The notes: generated from the sequence alone by a model not told the origin. DNA of 64,000 nt from Frigoribacterium faeni (GCF_011761235.1 NZ_JAAOYW010000002.1:1054001-1118000); one strand, 5' to 3'. Counted from the stretch's first letter, positions 17,407 to 26,942 are shown. A program made the numbers and translations.

Positions 17407-17489
17407 CGCAAATGCCGACCGCGCACTCTGCAAAAGAGGGATATCCGGGTGTTCTGAGGCTCTGGGAGGGGCAACCGTCGGCATTTGCG
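17407..17489. repeat. MITE/REP-like palindromic element, copy 2
   Basis: 83-bp unit with 13-bp perfect terminal inverted repeats (CGCAAATGCCGAC). Its ends share GCAAATGCCGAC with copy 1, and the interior shares scattered blocks (CCGCAA/CTGCAA, GGGAAATCC/GGGATATCC, GGGGC) with it. It is 22 bp from the stop of the next minus-strand gene and could also act as its terminator. Confidence 0.8.
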
Positions 17490-17511
17490 ACGGGCACGGC
17501 GGCGCCGCGGG

Positions 17512-17757
17512 TCAGTGGCCCTTGGGGCGGTCCGACTCGTCGATCTCGTGGCGCTCGTCCTCGTTGGGCTTGGCGGCGAGGGCGAGCATCGCGATGAGCA
17601 CGAGCGCGACGATGAACGCGATGCAGAGGAAGATCAGCGCGAGCTCGAGCTGACGCGTCGTCATCAGCACGACGAGCCCGACGAAGAGGGCGAAGACGGC
17701 GCTGAGGCCGAGGAACTCGGCGGGTCGGACGCGCTCGCGCCAGCTGGGTGTGGTCAT
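17512..17757 (-). CDS. Small two-helix membrane protein
   Basis: 81 aa. MTTPSWRERVRPAEFLGLSA leads into two adjacent hydrophobic helices (about residues 15-35 and 38-62), then a charged cytoplasmic tail (KPNEDERHEIDESDRPKGH). I recognise no characterised family. Its start overlaps the stop of the upstream 241-residue membrane protein by ATGA, so the two probably act together. Confidence 0.8.
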   Translation of the reverse strand: MTTPSWRERVRPAEFLGLSAVFALFVGLVVLMTTRQLELALIFLCIAFIVALVLIAMLALAAKPNEDERHEIDESDRPKGH

Positions 17758-18479
17758 GCGTGGTGTCCCTCGTCGAGTGTCGGATCGGTGCCCGGGCGGT
17801 GCCCGTGCGCCGTGTCGGTCTGCCACCGGAGCGAGAGCCCGGCGATGACGAGGAACACCCCGACGACCGCGGCCCACGCGCCGAGCACGCCGACGAGCAC
17901 CGTCGACGAGGTGAGCTCGCCCTGGATCTCTTCGACGCCCCCGAGCGGCTGCGCGTAGTCGAGCGGCACGGCGAGGAACACGACGGCCAGGGCGATCGTG
18001 AGCACGGCCACGCTGACCCAGTCGCGGGCGAGGGGGGACCGGCCGCGACGACGCAGCCCGGTGACGAGCTCGAGGGCGCCGGCGACGAGGGCCCAGCCCG
18101 AGACGAGGGCGACGAAGAAGGCGAGCCCGGCCGACGAGGCGGCGAGGGCCACGACGCCCGCGACGGCGGTCGTGACGCCCTGGACGACCTGCAGCGTGCG
18201 GCTGCTGCGGTCGTCGAGGCGCAGCAGCGCGCCGACGGCGAGCAGCAGACCGCCCACGGCGGCGGCGGCCCCGAAGCCCACGAGGCCGACGAACGGCGAG
18301 TGGTCGGGCGAGAAGGTCACCACGGCGGCCGTCACGAGGAGGGGCGCCGCACGCACCAGGGGCACGGGCCAGTAGCGAGACGCGTCGTGCCCGACCGAGG
18401 CGTCGCCCCGACCGGCGGTGCGGCCGCCGGCGGCCGTGTCGTCGCCGGACGGCACGAGAGGCGCGGAGGCAGACGGCAC
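17754..18479 (-). CDS. Multi-span membrane protein, HdeD/DUF308-like
   Basis: 241 aa with an Ala/Gly/Asp-rich cytoplasmic N-terminus and six hydrophobic helices from about residue 45. The paired short helices with small residues (GWALVAGALELVTGLRRRG) resemble the HdeD/DUF308 type seen in actinobacteria. Function unknown. GTG 18479 is preceded by AAGGAAG. It is first in a two-gene operon with the 81-residue protein. Confidence 0.75.
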   Translation of the reverse strand: MPSASAPLVPSGDDTAAGGRTAGRGDASVGHDASRYWPVPLVRAAPLLVTAAVVTFSPDHSPFVGLVGFGAAAAVGGLLLAVGALLRLDDRSSRTLQVVQGVTTAVAGVVALAASSAGLAFFVALVSGWALVAGALELVTGLRRRGRSPLARDWVSVAVLTIALAVVFLAVPLDYAQPLGGVEEIQGELTSSTVLVGVLGAWAAVVGVFLVIAGLSLRWQTDTAHGHRPGTDPTLDEGHHA

Positions 18480-18818
18480 GGTACTTCTTCCTTGGCGGGG
18501 CGGACCCGAGGAGTTTACCGCCCCCTCCTGGCAGCTCCCGCGCCGAGCGGCCCGGGTCGCTCGCCGCCGAGAGAGCCGCCGCGACAGCCGCGCGGAGAGC
18601 CGCCGCGACAGCCGCCGAGACGGCTTCTCGCGCGCACCAGCGCGCCCTCCCGCGCCCGCGCGCGGAGCAACGCCCCCACCTGTGCATCCGCCCGGCTTCC
18701 CTGTGCATCGCGGCGAGCACTGGCGCTGCCCCCGCTCCTGCCCCTAGCGTCAGGAGCATCCGGGCACATCGCTCACGTCACGCGGCTGGGAAGTCGAACT
18801 ATCCCCGCGGGAGCACCC
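18480..18818. other. Intergenic region upstream of the desaturase
   Basis: 339 bp without a convincing gene. It contains a 24-bp-period direct repeat (GAGAGCCGCCGCGACAGCCG at 18571-18590 and 18595-18614) and TAGCGT at 18745-18750, a plausible -10 hexamer for the desaturase with a leader of about 60 nt. No regulatory protein gene is adjacent. Confidence 0.5.
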
Positions 18819-19934
18819 ATGTCCGTCATCGCACCCCCGACCGCCGCCTCCGGCCCGGTCTCGTCCGGCTTCCGCCCGACCGTCGCCGGTCGCGCCAGCC
18901 GCCCCACCAGCACCTACTCGGCCCTGCTCGCCAGCGTCCGCGAGGCCGGCCTGCTGCGTCGCCGCACCGGCTTCTACGTCACCGTCTTCGTGATCCTCGT
19001 GGCCTGCCTCGGCGGCGCCGCGACCGGCTTCGTGCTGCTCGGCTCGAGCTGGTTCCAGCTGCTCATCGCCGCGGCGCTCGGCGTCATCCTCACCCAGTTC
19101 GCGTTCCTCACCCACGAGGCGGCGCACCGTCAGGTCTTCGACTCGGGCACCCGCAACGACGCGGTGGGCCGTGTGCTCGCCGCCGGCGTCGTCGGCATGA
19201 GCTACGCGTGGTGGATGTCGAAGCACACCCGCCACCACGCCAACCCGAACACCAAGGGCAAGGACCCGGACATCGCGTTCGACACCGTGTCGTTCCTCGA
19301 GGAGGACGCGGCGAAGCAGACCGGCCTCATGAAGCACCTGACGCGTCGTCAGGGCTACTTCTTCTTCCCGCTGCTGCTCGGCGAGGGCGTCAACCTGCAC
19401 GTGCACTCGTTCAAGGTGCTGCTCACGAAGGAGAAGATCGAGGGCCGCGCGCTCGAGATCTCGCTGATCGCCACCCGCATGGTGCTCTACTTCGGCGCCG
19501 TGTTCTTCTTCCTGCCCGTCGGCATGGCCTTCGCCTTCATCGGCGTGCAGATGGCCGTCTTCGGCCTCTACATGGGCTCGTCGTTCGCGCCGAACCACAA
19601 GGGCATGCCGATCATCCCCGAGGGCGCCAAGGTCGACTTCCTCAGCAAGCAGGTGCTCACCTCGCGCAACATCACGGGTCGCTTCTCGACCGCGTTCATG
19701 GGCGGGCTGAACTACCAGATCGAGCACCACCTGTTCCCGAGCATGGCCAGGCCGCACCTGCGTGCCGCGTCGAAGCTGGTCAAGGCGCACTGCGCCGAGC
19801 ACGAGATCCCCTACCAGGAGACGACGGCCGTCAAGTCGTACGGCATCGTCATCCGCTACCTGAACCGCGTCGGCCTCGCCGCCGGCGGCGACCCGTTCGA
19901 CTGCCCGGCCGCGGCGCAGCTGCGCCCCCGCTGA
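18819..19934 (+). CDS. Membrane fatty acid desaturase
   Basis: 371 aa. The three His boxes of acyl-lipid/acyl-CoA desaturases are HEAAH (about residue 94), HTRHHAN (about 133) and QIEHH (about 305), which bind the di-iron centre. Hydrophobic pairs lie between them. The QxxHH third box suggests front-end (delta-5/6-like) or DesA3-like regiochemistry; double-bond position cannot be told. The product should lower lipid melting temperature. A GGGAG site precedes ATG 18819. It ends at a strong bidirectional hairpin shared with idi. Confidence 0.92.
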   Translation: MSVIAPPTAASGPVSSGFRPTVAGRASRPTSTYSALLASVREAGLLRRRTGFYVTVFVILVACLGGAATGFVLLGSSWFQLLIAAALGVILTQFAFLTHEAAHRQVFDSGTRNDAVGRVLAAGVVGMSYAWWMSKHTRHHANPNTKGKDPDIAFDTVSFLEEDAAKQTGLMKHLTRRQGYFFFPLLLGEGVNLHVHSFKVLLTKEKIEGRALEISLIATRMVLYFGAVFFFLPVGMAFAFIGVQMAVFGLYMGSSFAPNHKGMPIIPEGAKVDFLSKQVLTSRNITGRFSTAFMGGLNYQIEHHLFPSMARPHLRAASKLVKAHCAEHEIPYQETTAVKSYGIVIRYLNRVGLAAGGDPFDCPAAAQLRPR

Positions 19935-19993
19935 CCCCCGAGGAGGCGCGGGCCGGGTCGACGACGACGGCCGCGTCCCCCGAGGTGCTCACC

Positions 19994-20031
19994 ACGACGG
20001 CCGCCCCGACCTCGGTCGGGGCGGCCGTCGT
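19994..20031. terminator. Bidirectional hairpin terminator between desaturase and idi
   Basis: Perfect 17-bp stem (ACGACGGCCGCCCCGAC and its complement) with a CTCG loop between two convergent genes, 59 bp after the desaturase stop and 54 bp before the idi stop. No U-tract is present. Confidence 0.85.
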
Positions 20032-20085
20032 CGTCCGGGGCCTGCCCCTGTCGGCGCGCGTCGGCGCCCGCGCGCCCGGCGGCAC

Positions 20086-20664
20086 TCAGCCCTGCGGCGT
20101 CGGCCACGCCTCGAGCTGCCAGCCGAGCCACGGGCTGAAGGCGAACGGCGTCGCGGCGACCGCGTCGCGCAGCGCCTGCGGGTCGGTCCAGGCCCACTCG
20201 GCGACCTCGTCGGGCGAGGGGTCGGGCACGCCGACCGCGCGAGCGGTGAAGACGGGGCAGATCTCGTTCTCGACCACGCCGGAGGCGTCGGTCGCGAGGT
20301 ACCGGAAGTCCGGCAGCACGCTGGTCACCTCGGCGACCTCGATGCCGAGCTCCTGCGACGCTCGCCGGGCCACCGCCTCCTCGGGGGTCTCGCCGGGCGC
20401 CGGGTGCCCGCAGAACGAGTTCGTCCAGACGCCGGGCCAGGTCTTCTTCGACAGGGCGCGGCGGGTGACGAGCACGCGGCCGCGGTCGTCGAGCACGTGG
20501 CAGCTGAAGGCGAGGTGCAGCGGCGTCGTCGCCGTGTGCACCGTGGCCTTGAGGTGCGTGCCGCAGGGCTCGCCCGACTCGTCGAGCAGTACCACGAGCT
20601 CGTCGCCGCTGCTCGTGACGGGGCTGCGGAGCGCCTGGGGATGCACGGAGGTCTCGGGTGTCAT
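20086..20664 (-). CDS. idi: Isopentenyl-diphosphate delta-isomerase, type 1
   Basis: 192 aa Nudix-fold enzyme. LHLAFSCHVLDDRGRVLVTR, KKTWPGVWTNSFCGHPAPGE and ENEICPVF are the metal-binding and catalytic parts; the catalytic Cys is in NSFCGHP. It interconverts IPP and DMAPP to supply the prenyl chain. It is divergent from crtE with only 18 bp between the start codons, linking precursor supply to the carotenoid operon. Confidence 0.96.
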   Translation of the reverse strand: MTPETSVHPQALRSPVTSSGDELVVLLDESGEPCGTHLKATVHTATTPLHLAFSCHVLDDRGRVLVTRRALSKKTWPGVWTNSFCGHPAPGETPEEAVARRASQELGIEVAEVTSVLPDFRYLATDASGVVENEICPVFTARAVGVPDPSPDEVAEWAWTDPQALRDAVAATPFAFSPWLGWQLEAWPTPQG

Positions 20665-20670
20665 GAGAGG

Positions 20671-20676
20671 TAGTCT
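20671..20676 (+). promoter_or_regulatory. -10 element of the crtE promoter in an 18-bp divergent gap
   Basis: TAGTCT is 6 nt before the crtE GTG, fitting a leaderless mRNA. The -35 of crtE would then lie inside the idi coding start, and the idi promoter inside crtE, unless one transcript runs from elsewhere. Confidence 0.45.
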
Positions 20677-20682
20677 GCCCTG

Positions 20683-21798
20683 GTGAGCGCTGAACACCAG
20701 CGTGCGGGGACGCACGACCGGCAGGGCCGTGTCGGCGGCGACCTCGTCGACCGTGACGCGCGCGACCAGGCCCGGGTCGACGCCGTGCTCGACGACTTCT
20801 TCCGCCTCGCCCAGCGCCGGGCCGAGTCGGTCGGCTACCGCTACGTCGACCTCTGGAAGGTCCTCGAGCGCAACACCAGCGGCGGCAAGCGGTTCCGGCC
20901 GCGCATGGTCTTCACCACCTACACGGCGCTCGGCGGCCACGACGACGAGGCCGCGGCCAAGGTCGGCGCCGCCTTCGAGCTGCTGCACACCGCGCTGATC
21001 GTGCACGACGACGTGATCGACCGCGACTTCTCGCGCCGCGGCATCCCGAACGTCTCGGGCAGCTACCGCGACGAGGCGACCACGGCGGGCGTCCCCACGC
21101 CCACCGCCGAGCACCGCGGCATGTCGGCCGCCGTGATCGCGGGCGACCTGGCGCTGACGGGCGCGAGCCGCCTCCTGCTGCAGGTGCCCTGCGACGGCCC
21201 GGTGCAGGCGCGCCTCCTCGACCTGCTCGACGAGGCCGTGTTCGTCAGCGCGGGCGGCGAGATGATCGACGTCGAGCTCTCGCTCTCGGACGACCTGCCG
21301 ACCGTCGACGAGATCCTCGCGATGGAGCGCGCCAAGACCGCCGTCTACTCGTTCGAGGCGCCGCTGCAGGCCGGCGCGGTGCTGGCCCAGGCGCCGGAGG
21401 CGGTGGTCAGGGCCCTGGGCGAGTTCGGCCGCGAGGTCGGGGTCGCGTACCAGGTGGTCGACGACCTGCTCGGCGTCTTCGGCACCCAGACCGACACCGG
21501 CAAGACCACCCTCGGCGACCTGCGCGAGGGCAAGCGCACGGTGCTCGTGGCGCACGCGGCGACGACGGACGACTGGTTCGGCATCCGCCCGTTCATCGGC
21601 AAGGCCGACCTGACCGAGGCCGAGGCCGACGTCGTGCGCGGCCGGCTCGAGGCCTGCGGGGCCCGGCGCTTCGCCGAGCAGCTCGTCGAGGAGCACGCCC
21701 GCCGCGCGCTCGACGTGCTCGACGGCCCCGAGATCGGCGCCGCACTGCGCGACGCGCTCGCCCCGCTCGTCCAGGTCGTGCTGGAGCGCGTGCGGTGA
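20683..21798 (+). CDS. crtE: Geranylgeranyl diphosphate synthase
   Basis: 371 aa, trans-prenyltransferase. The first Asp-rich motif is DDVID (109-113), the second DDLLG with flanking [12 protein letters not shown], and GGKRFRPRM binds IPP. It elongates DMAPP/FPP to C20 GGPP for phytoene synthesis. GTG 20683 is the only start that keeps the N-terminal helix. The crtB start overlaps its stop by GTGA, so the operon is translationally coupled. Confidence 0.95.
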   Translation: MSAEHQRAGTHDRQGRVGGDLVDRDARDQARVDAVLDDFFRLAQRRAESVGYRYVDLWKVLERNTSGGKRFRPRMVFTTYTALGGHDDEAAAKVGAAFELLHTALIVHDDVIDRDFSRRGIPNVSGSYRDEATTAGVPTPTAEHRGMSAAVIAGDLALTGASRLLLQVPCDGPVQARLLDLLDEAVFVSAGGEMIDVELSLSDDLPTVDEILAMERAKTAVYSFEAPLQAGAVLAQAPEAVVRALGEFGREVGVAYQVVDDLLGVFGTQTDTGKTTLGDLREGKRTVLVAHAATTDDWFGIRPFIGKADLTEAEADVVRGRLEACGARRFAEQLVEEHARRALDVLDGPEIGAALRDALAPLVQVVLERVR

Positions 21799-22691
21799 CC
21801 GGCCTCGCGCTCTACGACGACGCGGCCGACGGCACGGCGTCCGGCGTCATCCGTCGCTACTCGACGTCGTTCGGCCTCGCGTCGCGGCTGCTCGGCCCGG
21901 CCGTGCGGCAGCACGTCGAGAACGTCTACGCGCTGGTGCGCGTCGCCGACGAGGTCGTCGACGGACCGGCCACGGAGGCGGGCCTGACGGTCGACGAGTC
22001 CCGTCGCTGCCTCGACGAGCTCGAGTCCGAGACCGAGCGGGCGATGCAGCAGGGCTTCAGCGCCAACCTCGTCGTGCACGCCTTCGCGCGGACCGCGCGG
22101 GCGACGGGCTTCGGCCCCGAGCTGACCCGGCCGTTCTTCGAGTCGATGCGCGCCGACCTCAGCGCGACCGAGCACGACCAAGAGTCGTTCGACCGCTACG
22201 TGCACGGCTCCGCCGAGGTCGTCGGGCTGATGTGCCTGCGGGCGTTCCTCGCCGGGCACGCCTACCCCGACTCGACGCGGGCGCTGCTCGACGAGGGCGC
22301 GACGCGTCTCGGCGCGGCCTTCCAGAAGGTGAACTTCCTCCGCGACCTCGCGGCCGACTTCGAGCACCTCGGGCGCAGCTACTTCCCCGGGGTCGACGTG
22401 ACGACCTTCGACGAGGCCACGAAGCAGCGCCTGGTCGCCGACATCGACGACGACCTGCGCGTCTCGGGCGAGGTGATCCCCGTGCTCCCCGCCTCGTCGC
22501 GCCGCGCGGTGGCGCTCGCCCACGGCCTGTTCGCCGAGCTGAACCGACGTCTCGAGGCGACCCCCGCCTCCTCGCTCATCCGGACGCGCGTGCGCGTGCC
22601 CGACCCCGTCAAGGTGCGGATCGCGCTGCGGGCCGCCGCCGGCCGCGTCGCCTCCGTGCCCGACCACCGACCCCCTGGAGCCTCCCTGTGA
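21795..22691 (+). CDS. crtB: Phytoene synthase
   Basis: 298 aa from GTG 21795. The squalene/phytoene synthase motifs DEVVD (52-56) and [20 protein letters not shown] hold the two Mg-binding Asp-rich sites, and [12 protein letters not shown] is the substrate-entry helix. It condenses two GGPP to C40 phytoene. Overlaps at both ends (crtE, crtI) by 4 bp show tight operon packing. Confidence 0.96.
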   Translation: MTGLALYDDAADGTASGVIRRYSTSFGLASRLLGPAVRQHVENVYALVRVADEVVDGPATEAGLTVDESRRCLDELESETERAMQQGFSANLVVHAFARTARATGFGPELTRPFFESMRADLSATEHDQESFDRYVHGSAEVVGLMCLRAFLAGHAYPDSTRALLDEGATRLGAAFQKVNFLRDLAADFEHLGRSYFPGVDVTTFDEATKQRLVADIDDDLRVSGEVIPVLPASSRRAVALAHGLFAELNRRLEATPASSLIRTRVRVPDPVKVRIALRAAAGRVASVPDHRPPGASL

Positions 22692-24325
22692 CGACCCCCT
22701 GGCTGAAGCGCGCCACCGGCGACACGAGCATCGAGCGGCACGGCCGCCGGGTGGTCGTGATCGGCGGGGGCATCTCCGGCCTCGCCAGCGCCGCGCTGCT
22801 GGCCCGCGAGGGCCACGAGGTCACCGTGCTCGAGAAGAACGACCAGGTCGGCGGCCGCGCCGGCACGTGGGAGCAGGACGGCTTCCGCTTCGACCTGGGG
22901 CCGAGCTGGTACCTCATGCCCGAGGTGTTCGACCACTTCTTCAAGATGATGGGCACGTCGTCCGACGAGCAGCTCGACCTCGTGCCGCTCGACCCCGGCT
23001 ACCGCGTGCTGTTCGAGCCCGACGCCGACGGCACCCGCGCCGAGCCGATCGTCGTGCCGCGCGGCCTCGAGGAGAACATCGCCCTGTTCGACAGCGTCGA
23101 GCCCGGCAGCGGCGACCGCATGCGCGGCTACCTGCGGTCGGCGCGCGACACGTACGAGCTCGCGAAGCAGAGGTTCCTCTACACGAGCTTCGAGACGGTC
23201 GGGCCGCTGCTGCGCGGCGACGTCGTGGTGCGGCTGCCGAAGCTCGGCCGACTGCTGCTGCAGGATCTCGACGCGTTCGCCTCGCGGGCCGTGAAGGAGC
23301 CGCGGCTGCGGCAGATCCTCGGCTACCCGGCCGTGTTCCTCGGGTCGTCGCCGTTCGCGACGCCGAGCATGTACCACCTGATGAGCACGCTCGACCTCGA
23401 CGACGGCGTGCTCTACCCGCAGGGCGGCCTGACGACCGTGATCCAGCGGATCGCGGCGGTGGCCGAGGAGGCGGGGGTGCGGATCGTCACGGAGGCGCCG
23501 GTCACGCGCGTCCTCACCGAGCCGGGGCCCGGGCGCACCGCGGTCGTGCGCGGCGTCGAGCACGGCGACGCCGACGGCGGCCACCACCGCCTCGAGGCCG
23601 ACGTGGTCGTCGGCGCGGCCGACCTCGAGCACCTCGAGACGACGCTGCTGCCCGAGGGGCTGCGCACCTACGACTCCGACTACTGGGCGACGCGCGACCC
23701 GGGGCCGAGCGCCCTGCTGCTCTACCTCGGCGTCGAGGGCGAGGTGCCCGAGCTCGAGCACCACACGCTGTTCTTCGCGCGCGACTGGCACGAGAACTTC
23801 GAGCGCATCTTCGGCGACGACAAGCGCATCCCCGACCCGCCCTCGCTGTACGTCTGCAAGCCGAGCACGGTCGACCCGTCGACGGCGCCCGCCGGGCACA
23901 CGAACCTGTTCGTGCTCGTGCCGCTGCCCGCCGACCCGGCGCTCGGCGGCGGCGACGTGGCCGGCGACGGCGACCCGCTGATCGAGCGGCTCGCCGACCA
24001 GGTCATCGAGCAGATCGCCGACTGGGCCGAGATCCCCGACCTCGCGTCGCGCGTCGTGCTGCGTCGCACCCGCGGCCCGCGCGACTTCGTCGACGACGTC
24101 AACGCGTGGAGCGGCAGCATGCTCGGCCCGGCGCACACGCTCTCGCAGAGCGCGATGTTCCGCGCGGGCAACACCTCCGAGCACGTGCAGGGCCTGTTCT
24201 ACGCCGGCGGCTCGGTGCGGCCGGGCATCGGCCTGCCGATGTGCCTGATCAGCGCCGAGATCCTGCTCAAGAACATGCGGGGCGACACGAGCACCGGTCC
24301 GCTGCCCGAGCCCGGCGCCGCCTGA
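22688..24325 (+). CDS. crtI: Phytoene desaturase
   Basis: 545 aa from GTG 22688. The FAD-binding motif [14 protein letters not shown] is at residues 22-35, followed by [19 protein letters not shown] and [12 protein letters not shown]. The C-terminal signature [20 protein letters not shown] is the bacterial-type CrtI motif. It desaturates phytoene to lycopene in four steps, the substrate of the elongase downstream. Its TGA overlaps the crtYe ATG. Confidence 0.96.
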   Translation: MTTPWLKRATGDTSIERHGRRVVVIGGGISGLASAALLAREGHEVTVLEKNDQVGGRAGTWEQDGFRFDLGPSWYLMPEVFDHFFKMMGTSSDEQLDLVPLDPGYRVLFEPDADGTRAEPIVVPRGLEENIALFDSVEPGSGDRMRGYLRSARDTYELAKQRFLYTSFETVGPLLRGDVVVRLPKLGRLLLQDLDAFASRAVKEPRLRQILGYPAVFLGSSPFATPSMYHLMSTLDLDDGVLYPQGGLTTVIQRIAAVAEEAGVRIVTEAPVTRVLTEPGPGRTAVVRGVEHGDADGGHHRLEADVVVGAADLEHLETTLLPEGLRTYDSDYWATRDPGPSALLLYLGVEGEVPELEHHTLFFARDWHENFERIFGDDKRIPDPPSLYVCKPSTVDPSTAPAGHTNLFVLVPLPADPALGGGDVAGDGDPLIERLADQVIEQIADWAEIPDLASRVVLRRTRGPRDFVDDVNAWSGSMLGPAHTLSQSAMFRAGNTSEHVQGLFYAGGSVRPGIGLPMCLISAEILLKNMRGDTSTGPLPEPGAA

Positions 24326-24759
24326 TGGGCTTCGCGTACCTGATCGCCCTGCTGATCTCGATCTTCGGCATGGCGATGCTCGACCGACGGTTCGGCCTGT
24401 TCTTCTGGCGCGACGGCTGGCGGGCGTTCGTCACGCTGCTGGTCGGCGTCGTGTTCTTCCTCATCTGGGACATCGTCGGCATCGACGCCGGAGTGTTCTT
24501 CCGGGGCGAGACCTCGTTCATGACGGGCGTGCAGCTGGCGCCCGAGCTGCCCCTCGAGGAGGTCTTCTTCCTCGTGCTGCTCTGCTGGCTGACGATGGAC
24601 CTGCTCGCCGGCTCGCGGCTCGTGCTCGACGCCCGGGCCCAGCGGCGGGCCGCCTCGGCGCGCCTGTCGACGGGCGAGCCGGTCGTGCCGGGCGGGTCTG
24701 CCGGTGCCGCCGGGTCGGCGAGCTCCTCCGACGCGCCGACGGACGGCGGCCGCGCATGA
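24325..24759 (+). CDS. crtYe: Heterodimeric C50 carotenoid epsilon-cyclase subunit
   Basis: 144 aa with three TM helices. The lycopene cyclase-domain features WDIVGIDAGVFFRGE and APELPLEEVFFLVLLCWLT are clear; PLEEVFF is the conserved acidic motif. In Corynebacterium and other actinobacteria CrtYe and CrtYf together cyclise the elongated C50 chain. The C-terminal ~35 residues are Ser/Ala/Gly-rich (AGSASSSDAPTDGGRA) and probably disordered. The name follows gene order and motif. Epsilon rather than beta ring chemistry is inferred from the family. Confidence 0.88.
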   Translation: MGFAYLIALLISIFGMAMLDRRFGLFFWRDGWRAFVTLLVGVVFFLIWDIVGIDAGVFFRGETSFMTGVQLAPELPLEEVFFLVLLCWLTMDLLAGSRLVLDARAQRRAASARLSTGEPVVPGGSAGAAGSASSSDAPTDGGRA

Positions 24760-25181
24760 CCTACTGGGCGATCAACGCCGTGTTCCTCGGGCTCGTGGCC
24801 GTGACGGCGGGAGCCGCGCTGCTGCTGCGCTGGGTGCGCACCCGGGCGACCCGCGCCTCCTCGGCTCCCGGGTCGCTCGCGCCCGTGGTGCGCGCGGCGG
24901 GCCTGGCCACGGCCGTGCTGCTCGTGATGACCGCGGTCTTCGACAACGTCATGATCGGCGTCGGGCTGGTCGGCTACGACGAGTCGCGGATCAGCGGCGC
25001 CTTCGTCGGCATCGCCCCGCTCGAGGACTTCGCGTACGCGGTCGCGGCGCTCGTGCTGCTGCCGAGCGTGTGGACCCTGCTCGGCTCGAAGAGCGAGACC
25101 GAGGCGGCGAAGGCCGCGACCGCGGCGCGTCGTGCGGCCCGGGCCGGCGGCGCGGGGACGAAGGCCGAGGAGGCGCGGTGA
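24756..25181 (+). CDS. crtYf: Heterodimeric C50 carotenoid cyclase subunit
   Basis: 141 aa, three TM segments, overlapping crtYe by ATGA. FDNVMIGVGLVGYDESRISG and GIAPLEDFAYAVAALVLLPS match the second cyclase half; IAPLEDF is the partner acidic motif. Copies of the dispersed GCGCCTCCTCGG motif encode a loop (TRASSAPGS, DNA 24853-24867) and the C-terminal KAEEAR (25165-25178). The latter also supplies the GAGGAGG in front of crtEb. Confidence 0.88.
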   Translation: MTYWAINAVFLGLVAVTAGAALLLRWVRTRATRASSAPGSLAPVVRAAGLATAVLLVMTAVFDNVMIGVGLVGYDESRISGAFVGIAPLEDFAYAVAALVLLPSVWTLLGSKSETEAAKAATAARRAARAGGAGTKAEEAR

Positions 25182-26167
25182 CGGCGACCCTGAAGGCCCT
25201 GTTCTGGTCGTCCCGGCCCCTCAGCTGGATCAACACGGCGTTCCCGTTCGCGGCGGCGTACATCCTGACGGCGGCGAGTGCGCCGCGACCCGAGAGCGAG
25301 GGCGCCTACGTCTCCGAGACGGTCGCCCGCCAGATCGCAGACGGCACGGCGGCCGTCGTCCTCTCGACCGGCCCGAGCCCCGCCTTCGACTTCTCGCAGG
25401 TGAACTGGCTGGTCGCGGTCGTGGGCATCCTGTTCTTCCTCGTGCCGTACAACCTGGCGATGTACGGCATCAACGACGTCTTCGACTACGAGAGCGACCT
25501 GCGCAACCCGCGCAAGGGCGGCGTCGAGGGCGCGCTGCTCGACCGCAGCATGCACCGCACGACGCTCTGGGCGGCGGTGCTGTCGTGCGTGCCGTTCGTG
25601 CTGTTCCTCGTCGCGGTGGGCAGCCCGCTCAGCTGGCTGGTGCTGGCCGTGAGCCTGTTCGCCGTGGTGGCGTACTCGGCGAAGGGCCTGCGCTTCAAGG
25701 AGCGCCCGGTGGTCGACTCCGTCACGTCGAGCACGCACTTCGTCAGCCCGGCCGTCTACGGGCTGGTGCTCGCGGGGGCGACGTTCACGCCGCAGCTGTG
25801 GGCGCTGCTCGGGGCGTTCTTCCTCTGGGGGGCGGCGAGCCACGCGTTCGGCGCCGTGCAGGACGTCCTCGCCGACCGCGAGGGAGGCATCGCCTCGATC
25901 GCGACCGTCTTCGGGGCGCGCACCACCGTGCGCCTCGCGGTCGTCGCCTACCTGCTCTCGGGCGTCCTGCTCACGTTCACCGACGCCCCCGGCCCGTTCG
26001 CCGCGGTGATCCCGGTCGCGTACGCGCTGAACTGCGCCCCGTGGTGGAACGTCACCGACGCGGAGGCGGAGGGCGCGAACAAGGGCTGGAAGCGGTTCCT
26101 CTGGCTCAACTTCGTGGCGGGGTTCATCACCACGATGCTGCTGATCGCGTGGGTGGCGCTGCGCTGA
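25178..26167 (+). CDS. crtEb: Lycopene elongase (UbiA-type prenyltransferase)
   Basis: 329 aa from GTG 25178, coupled to crtYf by GTGA. The UbiA Asp motifs NDVFDYESDLRNPRKGG (about residues 103-119) and VLADREGGI (about 232) are present among about eight TM helices. It adds two C5 units to lycopene to give flavuxanthin-type C50 carotenoid, which CrtYe/CrtYf then cyclise. GAGGAGG 6 nt upstream gives a strong start. Confidence 0.94.
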   Translation: MTATLKALFWSSRPLSWINTAFPFAAAYILTAASAPRPESEGAYVSETVARQIADGTAAVVLSTGPSPAFDFSQVNWLVAVVGILFFLVPYNLAMYGINDVFDYESDLRNPRKGGVEGALLDRSMHRTTLWAAVLSCVPFVLFLVAVGSPLSWLVLAVSLFAVVAYSAKGLRFKERPVVDSVTSSTHFVSPAVYGLVLAGATFTPQLWALLGAFFLWGAASHAFGAVQDVLADREGGIASIATVFGARTTVRLAVVAYLLSGVLLTFTDAPGPFAAVIPVAYALNCAPWWNVTDAEAEGANKGWKRFLWLNFVAGFITTMLLIAWVALR

Positions 26168-26357
26168 GGTCAGGCTCGCGCTGATGGCGGGCGCGGCCCT
26201 GAGGGGCGGCGCCTGCTGCGGTTCTGCGGTGCCCGTCAGCCGGTCGTTCATCGGGACACCTTCTCGAGCCAGTTTCGGCCGGCAGAGGTCAAGTGGCGTC
26301 TGGCCTGCGGATTCGCGTATGCCTGTCCCGCAAAAGTGCCCGGTGACGGGGGCTTGA
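26168..26357. other. Left border of the accessory region
   Basis: 190 bp after crtEb with no credible gene. GC and codon character change here. It contains a TGTCCCGCAAAAGTGCCCGG stretch just before the recombinase remnant, the kind of sequence found at transposon ends or res sites. No clear inverted terminal repeat could be paired with it by eye. Confidence 0.35.
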
Positions 26358-26942
26358 ACGCTACGGCCGTTCGGGCTCATCGGATGCGCGCGCGTCTCGA
26401 CCTCGGGACAGAATTTCACAGCACAGCGGGACGGTCTTGCAGCACTGGGTGTTGACGATCAACACGTGCATGTTGACCACGGCTTGTCGGGCACGACTCG
26501 AGCCCGGCCGGGTCTTCGCGGGGCGTTGGCCGCGTGCCGCGCCGGCGACGTCCTCGTCGTCACCAAGCTCGACCGTCTTGCTCGATGGCTGCGGGACGCG
26601 ACCGACATCGCGGACGAGCCAACGAAGAAGGGCGTCGCCTTGAACCTCGGGGGAGCGGTCTGCGACCCCACCGACCATGTCGGCCGGCTCCTCTTCAACG
26701 TCCTCGGCATGGTGGCCGAGTTCGAAGCCGACCTCATCCGTGCCCGAACCCGCGAGGGCATGGCCATCGCGAAGGCCGCTAACAAGCTCCGAGGCCGCAA
26801 GCCCAAGCTCACCTCCTCGCAGGAGAAGCACCTCGTGCAGCTGCACCGCACCGGCGCCCACACGACGAGCGAGATCGCCGAGCTGTTCGGCGGCGCCCGC
26901 TCAACGGTCTACCGTGCGATTCAACGAGGGGAACAGTCCTGA
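26358..26942 (+). pseudogene. Serine recombinase (resolvase/invertase), full reading frame but start codon lost
   Basis: A frame open from the TGA at 26355 to 26942 encodes a whole Tn3-type resolvase: LIGCARVSTSGQNFTAQRDG with the catalytic Ser, then VDHGLSGTTRARPGL, VVTKLDRLARWLRD, VLGMVAEFEADLIRART, and a C-terminal helix-turn-helix (TTSEIAELFGGARSTVYRAI). No ATG, GTG or TTG exists before GTG 26466, which would drop the catalytic Ser; the position where LIGYARVS proteins start reads TTC GGG. The usual Tyr before ARVS is Cys. I infer a decayed gene, or a protein starting at 26466 without catalytic activity (158 aa). Confidence 0.7.
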
